Shown: one piece after another, positions 8,033 through 16,920 of the stretch
Layout of the letters: each line of letters opens with the position of its first letter
Numbering within the stretch: the first letter of the stretch is position 1
NCBI GenBank assembly: GCA_034429475.1
Contig: DAOUGD010000030.1
Coordinates: 1 to 36,652 of the forward strand
From: JAKQHY01 sp034429475
Lineage (GTDB): Bacteria > Chloroflexota > Anaerolineae > B4-G1 > SLSP01
DNA length: 36,652 bases
Direction: 5' to 3'
The notes under the pieces: model-generated
Databases searched by the model: none
Told to the model about the DNA's origin: nothing
Seen by the model: only the letters and a program-made list of their open reading frames with translations
Made by a program: the position numbers and the translations under genes

Positions 8033-8488
8033 ATGCGCGCGGTGATACAACGAGTGACACAGGCGTCGGTGACGGTGGAGGAGCAGGTCGTCGGGGCGAT
8101 AGCCGGCGGGCTGCTGGTGCTGCTGGGCGTCGGCGACGGAGACACGGCGCAAGAGGCGCAGTGGCTCGGCCACAAAGTCGCCAACCTGCGCATTTTCTCC
8201 GACGCGGAGGGGAAGATGAACCGGTCGGTCCAGGATGCCCAGGGCGCCGTCCTCGTCGTATCGCAATTCACCCTCTACGGCGAGACGCGGCGCGGCTTCC
8301 GCCCCTCCTTCACCGCGGCCGCCCCGCCGGAGATTGCCGAGCCGCTGGTGACAGCCTTTGTCGCGGCGATACGCGCCGAGGGCGTGCCCGTGGCAACCGG
8401 CGTGTTTCGCGCCGCCATGCAGGTAGCGTTGGTCAACGACGGCCCCGTCACCATCCTGCTGGAGAAATCCCCAATGGAAGATTCCTAA
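8033..8488 (+). CDS. dtd: D-aminoacyl-tRNA deacylase
   Basis: Hydrolyses D-amino acids wrongly attached to tRNA, a translation quality-control step. The 151-residue protein begins MRAVIQRVTQASVTV. It carries the two DTD active-site motifs, SQFTL at residues 77-81 and NDGPVT at 135-140 with the Gly-Pro dipeptide of the chiral-proofreading site. The ATG at 8033 follows GGAGG; the longer open frame from 7997 only translates repeat. Confidence 0.95.
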   Translation: MRAVIQRVTQASVTVEEQVVGAIAGGLLVLLGVGDGDTAQEAQWLGHKVANLRIFSDAEGKMNRSVQDAQGAVLVVSQFTLYGETRRGFRPSFTAAAPPEIAEPLVTAFVAAIRAEGVPVATGVFRAAMQVALVNDGPVTILLEKSPMEDS

Positions 8489-8507
8489 GCCCACCCAGCG
8501 TTTCCCT

Positions 8508-8543
8508 GACTACCGGACTACCTGACTGACGACTATCAGACTA
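8508..8543. repeat. GACTAC-type tandem spacer, second copy
   Basis: Units GACTACCG, GACTACCT, GACTGAC, GACTATCA and GACTAC fill the dtd-dprA gap. This is the same unit family as at 1446-1489, showing dispersal of one repeat family within 7 kb. Confidence 0.7.
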
Positions 8544-8562
8544 CTTTGAGGAGGATGGCCCT

Positions 8563-9558
8563 ATGGATGAAACATCGCTCTGGGCGTGGTTTTTGTTTCG
8601 CGGCGGACTGCCGGCGCAGCGCGCGAAGGCTCTGCTGGCCGAGTGGGCGGCGCAGCAGTTGACGTTGGCGGCGGCTCTCGAAGGACTGCCCGCGCGCGCC
8701 GCCGACCGGGGCCTGACGCCCGATGAAGCGGCCCGCTTGCGCCCGCCCGCGTCGCTGCCCACCGTGCGCGCCCTGCGCTGGAACGAGGCGCTCTACCCCC
8801 GGCGGCTGCACTCGCTGCCGCTCAAAGTGCGGCCGGCGCTACTGTTCTATCTGGGTGAAACTTCTCTTTTGCTGCGCCCCATCGTCTATCTAAACCCAGA
8901 CATTCTAACACCGGAGAATGAGGAAGCCCTGCGCGAGTTAATCAGTCTGTTGCTAGGCGAATATTTCCTGCCGGCGGCATTCTACGGCACCCGCCAGGCG
9001 GAATTGCTGTTGGAGGAACTGGCCGCCAGCGAAGGAGACCTGCTGCTCTTTGCGCGGCGCGGGCTGGCGGAGTTGTCCTTGACGGAATTTGAACGCACGT
9101 TGTTGACGGCGCAGCGCCTCATCATCATGACGCCCCTGCCGCCGGAAACGCCGCCCAATCCGGCGTGGGACGCGGTCTTAGCGCAAGTGGCCCTGGCGAC
9201 CGCCGGCTACTGTGTCACCGTCACGCCGCCGGCCGCCGCCGACCCGCTGTTGACGCCCACAGTATTGTTGTCCTCCGCCTCCCGGCTGACCTTGCCCGCT
9301 CACGTTCACGCCTTTTCCGACGCCGCCGAAGCTGTGCAATGGCTCACCGAGGGCTTGGACGCCGCGCTGCCGCCGTCTGCCCCGGTTGCCGCGCAGCGAG
9401 AATCGGCCTGGGTTGATGCGCCCCTGGACGCGGCCCCCCTGGGAGAAAGCCTGCCGCCGGAGCCGCTGCCCCCCGCAGAAGCGCTGCGCCTCCTGGAAGC
9501 GCGGGGACAAGTCCCCGAAGTCCTGCGGAAACGGCTGCTGGGGGCGGCGTCCCGTTAG
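8563..9558 (+). CDS. DprA/Smf-like protein, degenerate
   Basis: A 331-residue protein whose segment RWNEALYPRRLHSLP...PALLFYLG (about 75-105) matches the N-terminal part of the DprA Rossmann domain, where DprA proteins read YPxxLxxI..P..LYxxG. The following 120 residues have a plausible alternating fold. The DprA hallmark VGSR, used to bind single-stranded DNA, is not visible: the corresponding stretch reads ALRELISLLLGEYFLPAAFYGTR. The C terminus is proline/alanine-rich, then a short helical domain (PAEALRLLEARGQVPEVLRKRLL) that may be a winged-helix remnant. It is probably a diverged relative with a changed role rather than a competence DprA. The start has GAGGAGG upstream. Confidence 0.5.
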   Translation: MDETSLWAWFLFRGGLPAQRAKALLAEWAAQQLTLAAALEGLPARAADRGLTPDEAARLRPPASLPTVRALRWNEALYPRRLHSLPLKVRPALLFYLGETSLLLRPIVYLNPDILTPENEEALRELISLLLGEYFLPAAFYGTRQAELLLEELAASEGDLLLFARRGLAELSLTEFERTLLTAQRLIIMTPLPPETPPNPAWDAVLAQVALATAGYCVTVTPPAAADPLLTPTVLLSSASRLTLPAHVHAFSDAAEAVQWLTEGLDAALPPSAPVAAQRESAWVDAPLDAAPLGESLPPEPLPPAEALRLLEARGQVPEVLRKRLLGAASR

Positions 9559-10115
9559 CGCTCCCCTACCAGGGCCACGGCGTCAATCTGATTCCAAAAA
9601 TTAGTGCGCGATTCGTCCAGTTCGATGCGGACTTTGGCGACGCGGGAGGCGGTGCGGGGGATAGCAACGGATAAGACGCCGGGACAAGGGGAATCGGAAT
9701 CCGCGCCGGCCCAAACCTCCTCGGTCGTTCCGTCCGCCGCGACCAGTAACACCTTGCTGATCGCGCCGCGCCCAAAAGTTTGATAGATGGCGACTTCGGT
9801 GGCGTAGACGGGTTGCGAGAACGTCAGCAGCAGCCATTGCAATCCGCCGCCGCGCGCGGAAGCCCAGGCGCGGGGATCGTCGCTGCATGTGGAAATCTCC
9901 GGCGCGCCGGTAGCGCGGCGCGCGCTCCAGTCTGGATAGCCAAATTGCGAGCTGGCTTCGGCTGCCGTGGCCCATTGCGTGAAGACCTCTGGCGTCGCCG
10001 TCACCTCTGGAAGCTGAGGAATATCCTGCAGGCAAGCGGTCAACCCCAGGAAGCCCGCCAGCACAGTCCATAAAGTTACCGATTTTAAGAGAGTTTTCCA
10101 CCACGTTGGTTGCAT
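9555..10115 (-). CDS. lipoprotein with a discoidin/galactose-binding-like domain
   Basis: A 186-residue exported protein. A hydrophobic segment (VTLWTVLAGFLGL) is followed by a lipobox ending LTAC, so the mature protein is lipid-anchored at the cysteine near residue 28. The mature part has a pattern seen in F5/8-type-C-like folds: ASSQFGYPDWSARRATGAPE, then LLLTFSQPVYATEVAIYQTF and a C-terminal KVRIELDE strand. Such domains bind carbohydrate or surfaces; the ligand here is unknown. Its stop overlaps the convergent DprA-like gene by four bases, with no terminator between them. Confidence 0.65.
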   Translation of the reverse strand: MQPTWWKTLLKSVTLWTVLAGFLGLTACLQDIPQLPEVTATPEVFTQWATAAEASSQFGYPDWSARRATGAPEISTCSDDPRAWASARGGGLQWLLLTFSQPVYATEVAIYQTFGRGAISKVLLVAADGTTEEVWAGADSDSPCPGVLSVAIPRTASRVAKVRIELDESRTNFWNQIDAVALVGER

Positions 10116-10191
10116 CCCCTCATCATATCCTCAGTCTGTGAAAGTGCAAACGGCTCACTCAGGTTCAATTGATGTATGCGTCTCGCTCTAC

Positions 10192-10220
10192 TTGACGATT
10201 CATTTTACCTGTGCTATAAT
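10192..10220 (+). promoter_or_regulatory. strong sigma-70-type promoter of the RpiR regulator
   Basis: TTGACG at 10192-10197 and a perfect TATAAT at 10215-10220 are 17 bases apart, with an extended -10 TGC before it. Transcription would start near 10227. Confidence 0.85.
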
Positions 10221-10239
10221 ATGCCTATTCAAAAACTGT

Positions 10240-10258
10240 AGCATACAAGTGGTATGCT
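10240..10258 (+). promoter_or_regulatory. palindrome in the RpiR leader, possible autoregulatory operator
   Basis: AGCATAC (10240-10246) and GTATGCT (10252-10258) are perfect inverted arms around five bases, just downstream of the predicted transcription start. RpiR-type HTH regulators bind such palindromes, so self-control is plausible but inferred. Confidence 0.5.
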
Positions 10259-10317
10259 CAGGGGGGCACAGACATTAGTGTACCCAACCAATTAACCAAT
10301 CAAAAAAGGAGAGAAAA

Positions 10318-11184
10318 ATGTTTCAGGATCGCATTCGTGGCAATTACGAGAATTTGACCCCTGGTTTTCGCAAACTGGCCGACTTCATTATGAACAACAC
10401 CCTCGACGCTGCCTTCTTGACGGCGACCGAGTTATCGCGCCGGGTAGGCGTTGACCCGGCCACCGTCGTGCGATTTGCACAAGAATTGGAATATTCCGGC
10501 TATCGGGAACTGTCGCGCGAAATCAAGCACTACGTGCGCGATCAAGTCACCTCCACTTACCGCAAAGCAGGCGAGGCCGAAAGCGTCGAGTCCCTGCTCC
10601 AGGCTTTGGTGGAAAACGCCAGCCAGAATATGCAGAACTTCGTCACCACCGACCTGCCCAATGTGGTCAAGACTGTCCAAATGCTGCGGGAAGCCGTGCA
10701 AATCTGGTTCACCGGCGAGTTCACCGGCTACGACATCGCCTCCTTCATGGCTAAAAAATTCCAGGCTTACGGGATCGCCGCGACCGCGTTCCAGCCGAGC
10801 ATGAGCGAAACCGCCAGCGTCGTTGCGCAAATGAACGAAGGCGACGTGCTGCTGACCTTCGCCGGTACGGAACCCAACCTCGACGCCGGTTACGCGGTGC
10901 GTCTGGCGCGCGCGAAGGGCGTCAAGACCGTCACTGTGACCGGTTCCGGCGTCATTCTCCCGGCGCGCGAGTCGGAACTGACCGTGATCGTCCCCTGCAA
11001 GACTCCCGTGGGCGTCCCCGCCTTCGGCGCGATGATGCAGGTGATGGGCCTGATCTGGGAAGCGGTCATGAAGGAATGTGTGGCCGACACCGCCGCCAAG
11101 ACCGAGAGCCTGCAAGGCAATATGGAGAAAATCCTGAAACTGCGCGCGGAAACGCCGGAATACGAAGTCGCCGCCCCGAAATAG
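10318..11184 (+). CDS. RpiR/MurR-family regulator (HTH + SIS), copy 1
   Basis: A 288-residue protein with an N-terminal HTH_6 domain (LTPGFRKLADFIMNN, then ATELSRRVGVDPATVVRFAQEL) and a C-terminal SIS-like domain from about residue 120. SIS domains in this family sense phosphosugars. The SIS part is divergent: the usual serine-rich phosphosugar loop is not obvious (IWFTGEFTGYDIASFMAKKF), so the ligand is uncertain. The gene has its own strong promoter, a leader palindrome and a terminator. It is adjacent and parallel to a clear paralogue. No sugar-metabolism gene lies next to it. Confidence 0.85.
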   Translation: MFQDRIRGNYENLTPGFRKLADFIMNNTLDAAFLTATELSRRVGVDPATVVRFAQELEYSGYRELSREIKHYVRDQVTSTYRKAGEAESVESLLQALVENASQNMQNFVTTDLPNVVKTVQMLREAVQIWFTGEFTGYDIASFMAKKFQAYGIAATAFQPSMSETASVVAQMNEGDVLLTFAGTEPNLDAGYAVRLARAKGVKTVTVTGSGVILPARESELTVIVPCKTPVGVPAFGAMMQVMGLIWEAVMKECVADTAAKTESLQGNMEKILKLRAETPEYEVAAPK

Positions 11185-11217
11185 GGTGTAGAAAAATCAG
11201 ATAGACCGAGTCGAAAT

Positions 11218-11256
11218 AGACGGCGCTCTACACAATAGAGGGCCGTCTGTTTTTTT
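11218..11256 (+). terminator. intrinsic terminator after RpiR copy 1
   Basis: AGACGGCGCTCT at 11218-11229 pairs with AGAGGGCCGTCT at 11237-11248 with one G-G mismatch, followed by GTTTTTTT. Transcription of the first regulator likely stops here, before copy 2. Confidence 0.85.
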
Positions 11257-11291
11257 GAAACAACTTCAAGGATGAGCGTAACGAGGCCGCC

Positions 11292-12155
11292 ATGTTTCGG
11301 AAACATATTTCTGCCTGCTATGACGGATTAACGCCCGGATACCGGAGGTTAGCCGACTTCATTCTTAATCATCCCCTGGATGTAGCCGGTATGACGGCGA
11401 CGGAACTGGCGCGGGTCGTCGGCGTGGAACCGGGTACGGTCACACGGTTCGCCCAGGAGATTGGCTACGAGGGATACCGCGGCTTGATGCAGGACATCCG
11501 GCATTATGTCCACGAACAGACGACCGCCGTCTATCGGACGGCTGCCGCGCCAACCAACCAACACCGCCTGGCCGCAATTCAGGCGAATAGCCTGCAAGGG
11601 CTGGAGCAGCTTGTGGCGACCCAGACGAATTCCATCGCCTCGGCTTTGACTGTTCTAGCGGCAGCCTCGAAGGTCTGTGTTCTCGGCGACTATGTGGTCT
11701 ACGAGATAGCCCGCGTTTTCGCCCAGGAATTGAACTGTATCGGAAGGCCGGCGGCGGCCATCGCCCCCGCTCTAACTGAAATGGCCGCTGCCCTGACCCA
11801 AATGCAGACGGGGCAAGCCCTGTTAGTCATCGGGTTGGGGTATACGGTGATGGATGCCGGTTATATGGTGCGTCTGGCGCGGGAGAAAGGTCTGACGACC
11901 CTCTGCATAACGCCTGACGCTGCGCTGCTGCCCGCGCGAGAAGCGGACATCACGATGGTGACGCCTGCCATTTCGACCGTCGGGCCGCTGTCCATGATCC
12001 CTCAACTGCTGGTCTTGAACTGGCTGTGGGAAGCCCTGACGGCTGAAAAACCTGAAAGCATCGCCCAAATTTTCACGGCCATCATTTCGGGAACTGGGCG
12101 TCTGCGTGAGTGGCGCAAAGAGGGGCTGATGGAACTCGGCATGGGCAAGGCGTAA
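11292..12155 (+). CDS. RpiR/MurR-family regulator (HTH + SIS), copy 2
   Basis: A 287-residue paralogue of the preceding gene, sharing LTPGYRRLADFILNHPLD, TATELARVVGVEPGTVTRFAQEIGYEGYR and the SIS landmarks DAGYMVRLAREKGL and LLPAREADI. It has a helix-turn-helix at about 37-57 and a SIS domain from about 115. Sequence drift is larger in the SIS half, which suggests a shared DNA-binding style with different ligands. The terminator between the copies implies separate control, although no good promoter is visible in the 35-base gap after it. A weak AAGGATGAG ribosome-binding site lies well upstream of the ATG. Confidence 0.8.
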   Translation: MFRKHISACYDGLTPGYRRLADFILNHPLDVAGMTATELARVVGVEPGTVTRFAQEIGYEGYRGLMQDIRHYVHEQTTAVYRTAAAPTNQHRLAAIQANSLQGLEQLVATQTNSIASALTVLAAASKVCVLGDYVVYEIARVFAQELNCIGRPAAAIAPALTEMAAALTQMQTGQALLVIGLGYTVMDAGYMVRLAREKGLTTLCITPDAALLPAREADITMVTPAISTVGPLSMIPQLLVLNWLWEALTAEKPESIAQIFTAIISGTGRLREWRKEGLMELGMGKA

Positions 12156-12210
12156 AACGTAATGTCTTCACTGTAAGGCTTTCACGTCTCGGAGACTGTT
12201 CGATGTTCCA

Positions 12211-12252
12211 AAAACAGGCGTCGCGTTTTTCAACGCGACGCCTGTTTTTTTA
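12211..12252. terminator. strong bidirectional terminator
   Basis: A perfect 17-bp stem (12211-12227 with 12232-12248, TTTC loop) is followed by T residues on the plus strand and by A/T on the other. It separates the convergent RpiR copy 2 and VWA genes; the VWA stop codon at 12250-12252 sits at its edge. Confidence 0.9.
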
Positions 12253-15200
12253 ATCCCGGATGCGGCGCTTGAGACGCGCCGCGAGAGTGTCGCTATCTGG
12301 CGCGGCGGCAGTGGGCGCACTCTCCGGCTTGGACGAAGGTGGAGTCGCCGGCGGCGTGGGCGGCGGCGGCAGTATGACTGTGGCGGGCGGCGTTTCTGGC
12401 CGGGTCTCCGGCGGCGCGGGCGGACGCTGGCGATCTCGTAGCGTAGCCGCGAGCGTGGGCGGCACGGCCGGGGCGGCGGCGGGCGCTTGAGCGCGCGGCA
12501 TCCGGGCGCGGAGCGCGGCCCATAGCTTGGCAACGTCGGCGCGGGTGAGCGCGAGCCGCCGCCAGGCGATGTCCACCGGCCAGAGTAACACCGCCAACAG
12601 CGTCAGCAGCGGGGCGAGCGGCTGCCCGGTATCCTGCCCCCGCAAGGTATGCGCGAAAGCCTCGGCGGGGTCGTCCGTCAGGCGCGCGGCGCTCACGGCG
12701 GTCAGCCGTTCCAGCGCGGCGGCGGCGTTCCCCGGCTGATATTCGTCCGACGCGGGCGCGGCCCAACCGGTGGTCAACGTGCGATCCCCATACAGGCGCA
12801 GCAACAGCGCGCTCCGGCGTTCCGGCGGCGTGAACTCCCCCTCGTAGCGGCCCGGCGCGGTCTGGTGCAGCGGCACGGTCTGCGGCTCGGCCTCGTCGCC
12901 GGGCTGCGCGACGTGCAGCGCCAGGCTCAAGCCGTCGGCGTACCCCCTGCCTTCTTCGGATGCGCCCACGTCCAACGTGACACGCGCCGTTTCCCCCTCC
13001 GCCGTCACGCGCAGCGCCAACCCGGCGTCGGTAGGCGCGGGCAAAATACGCCGCACGATGCTCCCCCAAAAGCGGCTGAACTCGTCCCACGACACCCACC
13101 CGCTGGCCCAGCGCCCGCTCGCGTCCGACGTCCACGCGACCGCCTGCCCCAGTCCGTACTGCCACACCGCCAGCAGCGGGTCTTCGCGCGTGGCCTGCCA
13201 CACGACCTGCGCTGCCCCTTTCGGCGTCGCCGCGACGTACCCGGCCAGCGGCGGCGTGGCGGCGAGGTCGGCGACGGGCGCCCAGGAGGATACGGGCGTC
13301 GGGTAGAACGTCTCCTCGACGATGTACGAGCGTTTGGCGCGCGCTGCCTCCTCGGCGAAAATGGCCGGCAGGTCGGCGGCGCGCTGCGTGAGGTAAAAGC
13401 GCCCGTTCCCCCGGTTCGCGGTCTCCGTCAGGAAGGGCACGTCGCCGCCCGCGCCGATGGAAACCGCGCTCAGCGTGATCTGCTGCTCCCGGAACCCATC
13501 CACCAACGACAGCACGCCCTCTTGGTGTTCGGCGTCGGAGCCGTCGGCCAGCAGCAGGATGTGGCGTTGCGTCTCCGGGGAAAGCTGCGCCTGATCGAAT
13601 AGCCCGCGCGCGTAGGTCAGGCTCTCGCGGACGTAAATACCGCCGCCGCCGGCCTGGAGGCGGCGCAGGCGGGGGATGATCGCGCCGCGCTGCGCCATCG
13701 TCACCGGGCCGAGCGTGTCGGCGGGACGGTCATCGAAGGCGACGACGGCCAGCGTGTCGGCGTCGTTGAGGGTTTCGGCCACGCGGATCGCGGCTTCGGC
13801 GGCCAGGCGGATTTTGGTGACGCCGCCCTCTTCCACCGACATGCTGCCGGATTTGTCAATGACGACGACCATCGCCAGCGGGGGGAAGCGGCTGGGGTCC
13901 TGGACGCGCATCTCGACCGGCAGCGCGTCTTCCAACGGCGTGCCGAGCCAGCCGCCGACGCCGTAGCTCTCCGGCCCGCCGACGGCGAGCAGGCCGCCGC
14001 CCAAATCGCGCACGAAGGTGTGCAGGGCGGCGAGCGTCTGCGGCGCGAACGCGCGCGCCGGCGTGTTCACCAGCACGATCCCCGCGTAATCGGCCAATCC
14101 GCCCGCGCCCAACGGCAGCTCGGACGGCATAGCCTCCACGATGGTCAACCCGGCCTGCCGCAAGGCCGCCACCAGGGCCGCGCGCTCCGTCGTTTCCCCC
14201 ACGACCAGCACTTGCGGCGCGCCCTCGACCATGAGCCAGCCGTCGGCGCAGTTGTTCTGGGAAAACGTGTCGCGCTCCGCCTCCAGGCAGACGCGCAGGG
14301 GCAGAAATCCGGCGTCGGCGGCGGTGATGGAGAAAGCCAGCGCGCCGCTGTCGCTGCGCATGTCCAACGTCCCTTCCCCCGACTGGCCGCCCGCCGCCCA
14401 ATGCAACTTGACGAGCTGCGGGGTGTTCGCGCCGACGGTCACTGCCACCGGCACGCGGTCGCCGGGGTAGACGCGGTTGGGGAGGCGCAGGTCGGCCAGC
14501 CAGACCTCCGGGCCGGGCGTCCCATCGCCGGTCTGGACGACCAGCAGTTCAACGTCCCGCGCGGCGGCTTCACGGAGCGCGGTCGCCGCGTCCCCGGCGG
14601 TTTCCAACCCGTCGGTGAGCAGCACCAAACGGCCCGGCGCGCCATCGGGGATGAGGGCCAGCCCCAGGCGCACGGCTTCGGCGAGGTCGGTGGCGTCGGC
14701 GCGGGGCGCGGTGGCGATGGTCGCCAGCTCGGCCTCCGGCGAGAGCGGGCGATCCACCCACGCATTGCCGCCAAAGACAACGAGGGCCGCGCGGTCGCGG
14801 TCGGCCTTGCGCGCGAGCGATTCCGCCACAAAGGCCGTCTGCGCCTCCCACGCCGCCCGCGTGCTGGCCGAACGATCCAGCAGGAAGACGACGGCCAGAT
14901 CGCGCGTCCGCCGCGTCCAGCGGAAACCCAGGATAGACAACAGCAATAACAACAGGAGTAGGGCGCGGATGAGGACGGGCGGACTGAGGACTGAGGACTG
15001 AGGACTGAGGACTGAGGACTGAGGACTGAGGACTGAGAATTTCTTGTGGCGTTTGAGAAGGTCGAAGCAGTGCGTGAGCCAAGAGCGGCCGGGCTTCCAC
15101 CAGAGGAACGCTTCGAGCATCACCAGGGAGAGCGCGAGCAGGAGGGGCCAGCGGCTTACGTCGCGCCAGCCGGCGGCGTCGGCGGCGGGGGGGAGGATGC

Positions 15201-16917
15201 TGCCGGCCACGCGGATGGGACGCGGGCGCAGATCGCTCTCGGCTTCGGCGCGCAGGGCGAGGGCGAAGGTGCGGTTGACGGGGCCGGCTGGAGTCTGCGC
15301 TTCCAGCCGGTAGAGTCCGGCGCGGGTGAAGGCGACTTGCGGCGCGGCTATATCCAGCGATTGGCGCGCGCCGTCGGGGGCGACGATGGCGGCGGACGTG
15401 GCGGCGGGGGGCAGGGAGGGCGTCCACGGCTGTCCGGCGGGCAGGGCGAGGAGGGGGTCGGTGGAGGTCTGCGGGAGCAGCCAGCCGGCCAGGTTGGCGG
15501 TGAGGATAGGGAAGGCCAGCCGCAGGGGCAGGTCCGAGTCGTGCAGGTTGAAGGCCAGGCAGGCGACACGCCGGCCGGGCTGCTCCACCGTCCACAGCAG
15601 CGGGCCGGACGCGGTTTCGAGCAGCACGTCGGCGGCGGGCGGCAGGGTATAGGCGCGCGCGCGCGCGACGTGAACGTCGCTCCAATCCACGTATTGGAGC
15701 AGGGCGTGGCTCCATTGGCCGCGCACGCTCTGTGTGGGGGTGATGACGTCGCCGGGCGTCCCGCACAAGCCCTCTCCCGGCGCAATGAGCCACAGGTTGG
15801 CGGCGGTGAGGGTGTCGGTGAGGGGGCCGTCGGCGATAACCAGCGCGTAGGGATTTAAGATTGGTTGATCGAAGACTTGTTGAGCGCCGGGGGCGGCTTC
15901 GGTGAGGGTGAGGTCGGGCAGGGAGCGGAGGGCTTGCGCGAGGAAGCGATTGCCCGATGTGATGAGCAGGGCCGCGCCGCTGCCACCGTCGCCCAGGGCC
16001 ACCCAGGCGCGGTTGTCCACAGCGAGGGCGTCGTCCTCTTCCAGGCGCGCTTCGGCCCAGGCAGTCACGGGAACGCCGGGGAAGGTGAGCGGGACTTCGC
16101 CGTCGGCGGGCAGGGCGATGGTCTGACGGGCGACGAGGGCGCCGTCGGCGTAGAGGGCGAGGGTGCGGGAGGCGGCGGGGCCGGCGTTGCGCAGGCGGAC
16201 GAAGGCGCTCAACCCGTCGCCGGCGCGGCGCAGGGCGAAAGCGGCGATGCCCACGTTGGCCGCGTCATCGCCGACGGGCACGAGGCGCACGTCGCCGGGC
16301 AGCGCGGGCAGGTCGGCGTCGAAGGCGGCGTCGGTGACGAGGAGCGTGGTCACGTCCGCGCCGGAGGCCAGGCCGGCGGCCAGCGCGCCCGCCGCGTCCC
16401 AATCCGCGCCGCCGTCCAGGGGGAAGCGGCCCTCGTTGCCCACATCGGTGAGGAGGCGGCGCAGGGTGGCGACGTCGCCGCTTTGGAGGAGCAATTGGGG
16501 TGTGGGGCCGACGGCAATGACGGCGACGCGGTCGCCGGGCGCCAACACGTCGGCCAGGGCGCGCAGGGCGCGCAGGGCCAACTCGAAGCGTGAGCTGTGG
16601 TCGGATTGGGCCTGCATACTGGCGGAGACGTCGAGCAGGACGATGATCTGGCCGTGGGCGGCGAGCGGGGTGGGCACGGCGGGCCGCGCCAGGGCCAGCG
16701 CGAGCGTCGCCAGGATGAGGAGTTGGAGGAGGAGGAGCCAGTTGTGGCGCAGTTTTTGCCAGGGACGGTTGGCGCGGCGGTCGGCCAGGGCGCGACGCCA
16801 GAGGAGGGTGCTGGGGACGATCACGTCGCGGCGGCGCAACCGCAGCATGTAGAGCAGCAGGATGGGGAGCGCGAGGAGCAGGGCCGCGAGGCCGGCGGGG
16901 GCAAGCAGGTGGATCAT
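12250..16917 (-). CDS. giant membrane protein: BatA-like VWA region fused to a second VWA/GATase1-like region
   Basis: One reading frame of 1555 residues from the ATG at 16917. Part 1 (about 1-627) starts with a BatA-type N terminus and two membrane segments (2-25, 60-79), then a VWA domain with DVSAS at 96-100 and a long extracytoplasmic region ending in a membrane helix (PLLLALSLVMLEAFLWW). Part 2 (about 648-1555) restarts with a membrane helix, a VWA-like domain (DRSAS near 680), a class-I glutamine-amidotransferase-like fold (LADYAGIVLVNTP...GGGLLAVGGPESYGVGG), another VWA with full MIDAS DKSGS at 1021, a membrane helix near 1435 and a proline/alanine-rich tail. The parts resemble two separate genes joined through a 7-base tandem repeat at 14981-15036. 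VWA/Bat proteins are usually linked to MoxR ATPases; none is nearby. A GTG start at 16935 would lie inside spacer repeat. Confidence 0.75.
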   Translation of the reverse strand: MIHLLAPAGLAALLLALPILLLYMLRLRRRDVIVPSTLLWRRALADRRANRPWQKLRHNWLLLLQLLILATLALALARPAVPTPLAAHGQIIVLLDVSASMQAQSDHSSRFELALRALRALADVLAPGDRVAVIAVGPTPQLLLQSGDVATLRRLLTDVGNEGRFPLDGGADWDAAGALAAGLASGADVTTLLVTDAAFDADLPALPGDVRLVPVGDDAANVGIAAFALRRAGDGLSAFVRLRNAGPAASRTLALYADGALVARQTIALPADGEVPLTFPGVPVTAWAEARLEEDDALAVDNRAWVALGDGGSGAALLITSGNRFLAQALRSLPDLTLTEAAPGAQQVFDQPILNPYALVIADGPLTDTLTAANLWLIAPGEGLCGTPGDVITPTQSVRGQWSHALLQYVDWSDVHVARARAYTLPPAADVLLETASGPLLWTVEQPGRRVACLAFNLHDSDLPLRLAFPILTANLAGWLLPQTSTDPLLALPAGQPWTPSLPPAATSAAIVAPDGARQSLDIAAPQVAFTRAGLYRLEAQTPAGPVNRTFALALRAEAESDLRPRPIRVAGSILPPAADAAGWRDVSRWPLLLALSLVMLEAFLWWKPGRSWLTHCFDLLKRHKKFSVLSPQSSVLSPQSSVLSPPVLIRALLLLLLLLSILGFRWTRRTRDLAVVFLLDRSASTRAAWEAQTAFVAESLARKADRDRAALVVFGGNAWVDRPLSPEAELATIATAPRADATDLAEAVRLGLALIPDGAPGRLVLLTDGLETAGDAATALREAAARDVELLVVQTGDGTPGPEVWLADLRLPNRVYPGDRVPVAVTVGANTPQLVKLHWAAGGQSGEGTLDMRSDSGALAFSITAADAGFLPLRVCLEAERDTFSQNNCADGWLMVEGAPQVLVVGETTERAALVAALRQAGLTIVEAMPSELPLGAGGLADYAGIVLVNTPARAFAPQTLAALHTFVRDLGGGLLAVGGPESYGVGGWLGTPLEDALPVEMRVQDPSRFPPLAMVVVIDKSGSMSVEEGGVTKIRLAAEAAIRVAETLNDADTLAVVAFDDRPADTLGPVTMAQRGAIIPRLRRLQAGGGGIYVRESLTYARGLFDQAQLSPETQRHILLLADGSDAEHQEGVLSLVDGFREQQITLSAVSIGAGGDVPFLTETANRGNGRFYLTQRAADLPAIFAEEAARAKRSYIVEETFYPTPVSSWAPVADLAATPPLAGYVAATPKGAAQVVWQATREDPLLAVWQYGLGQAVAWTSDASGRWASGWVSWDEFSRFWGSIVRRILPAPTDAGLALRVTAEGETARVTLDVGASEEGRGYADGLSLALHVAQPGDEAEPQTVPLHQTAPGRYEGEFTPPERRSALLLRLYGDRTLTTGWAAPASDEYQPGNAAAALERLTAVSAARLTDDPAEAFAHTLRGQDTGQPLAPLLTLLAVLLWPVDIAWRRLALTRADVAKLWAALRARMPRAQAPAAAPAVPPTLAATLRDRQRPPAPPETRPETPPATVILPPPPTPPATPPSSKPESAPTAAAPDSDTLAARLKRRIRD
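14981..15036. repeat. perfect 8-copy heptanucleotide tandem repeat inside a coding frame
   Basis: Eight exact copies of GGACTGA (plus strand) occupy 56 bases. On the coding minus strand they translate as SVLSPQS repeats at about residues 628-646 of the VWA protein, exactly between its two gene-like halves. The unit is not a multiple of three, so each gain or loss of one copy shifts the frame. All three frames through the repeat are free of stops. Confidence 0.95.
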
Positions 16918-16920
16918 AAG

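Noticed and set aside
14981..15036. CRISPR array from the regular repeat
   Set aside because: Seven-base units are directly adjacent with no spacers, and there are no cas genes. The spacer repeats at 6179-6255 and 30181-30282 were rejected for the same reason.
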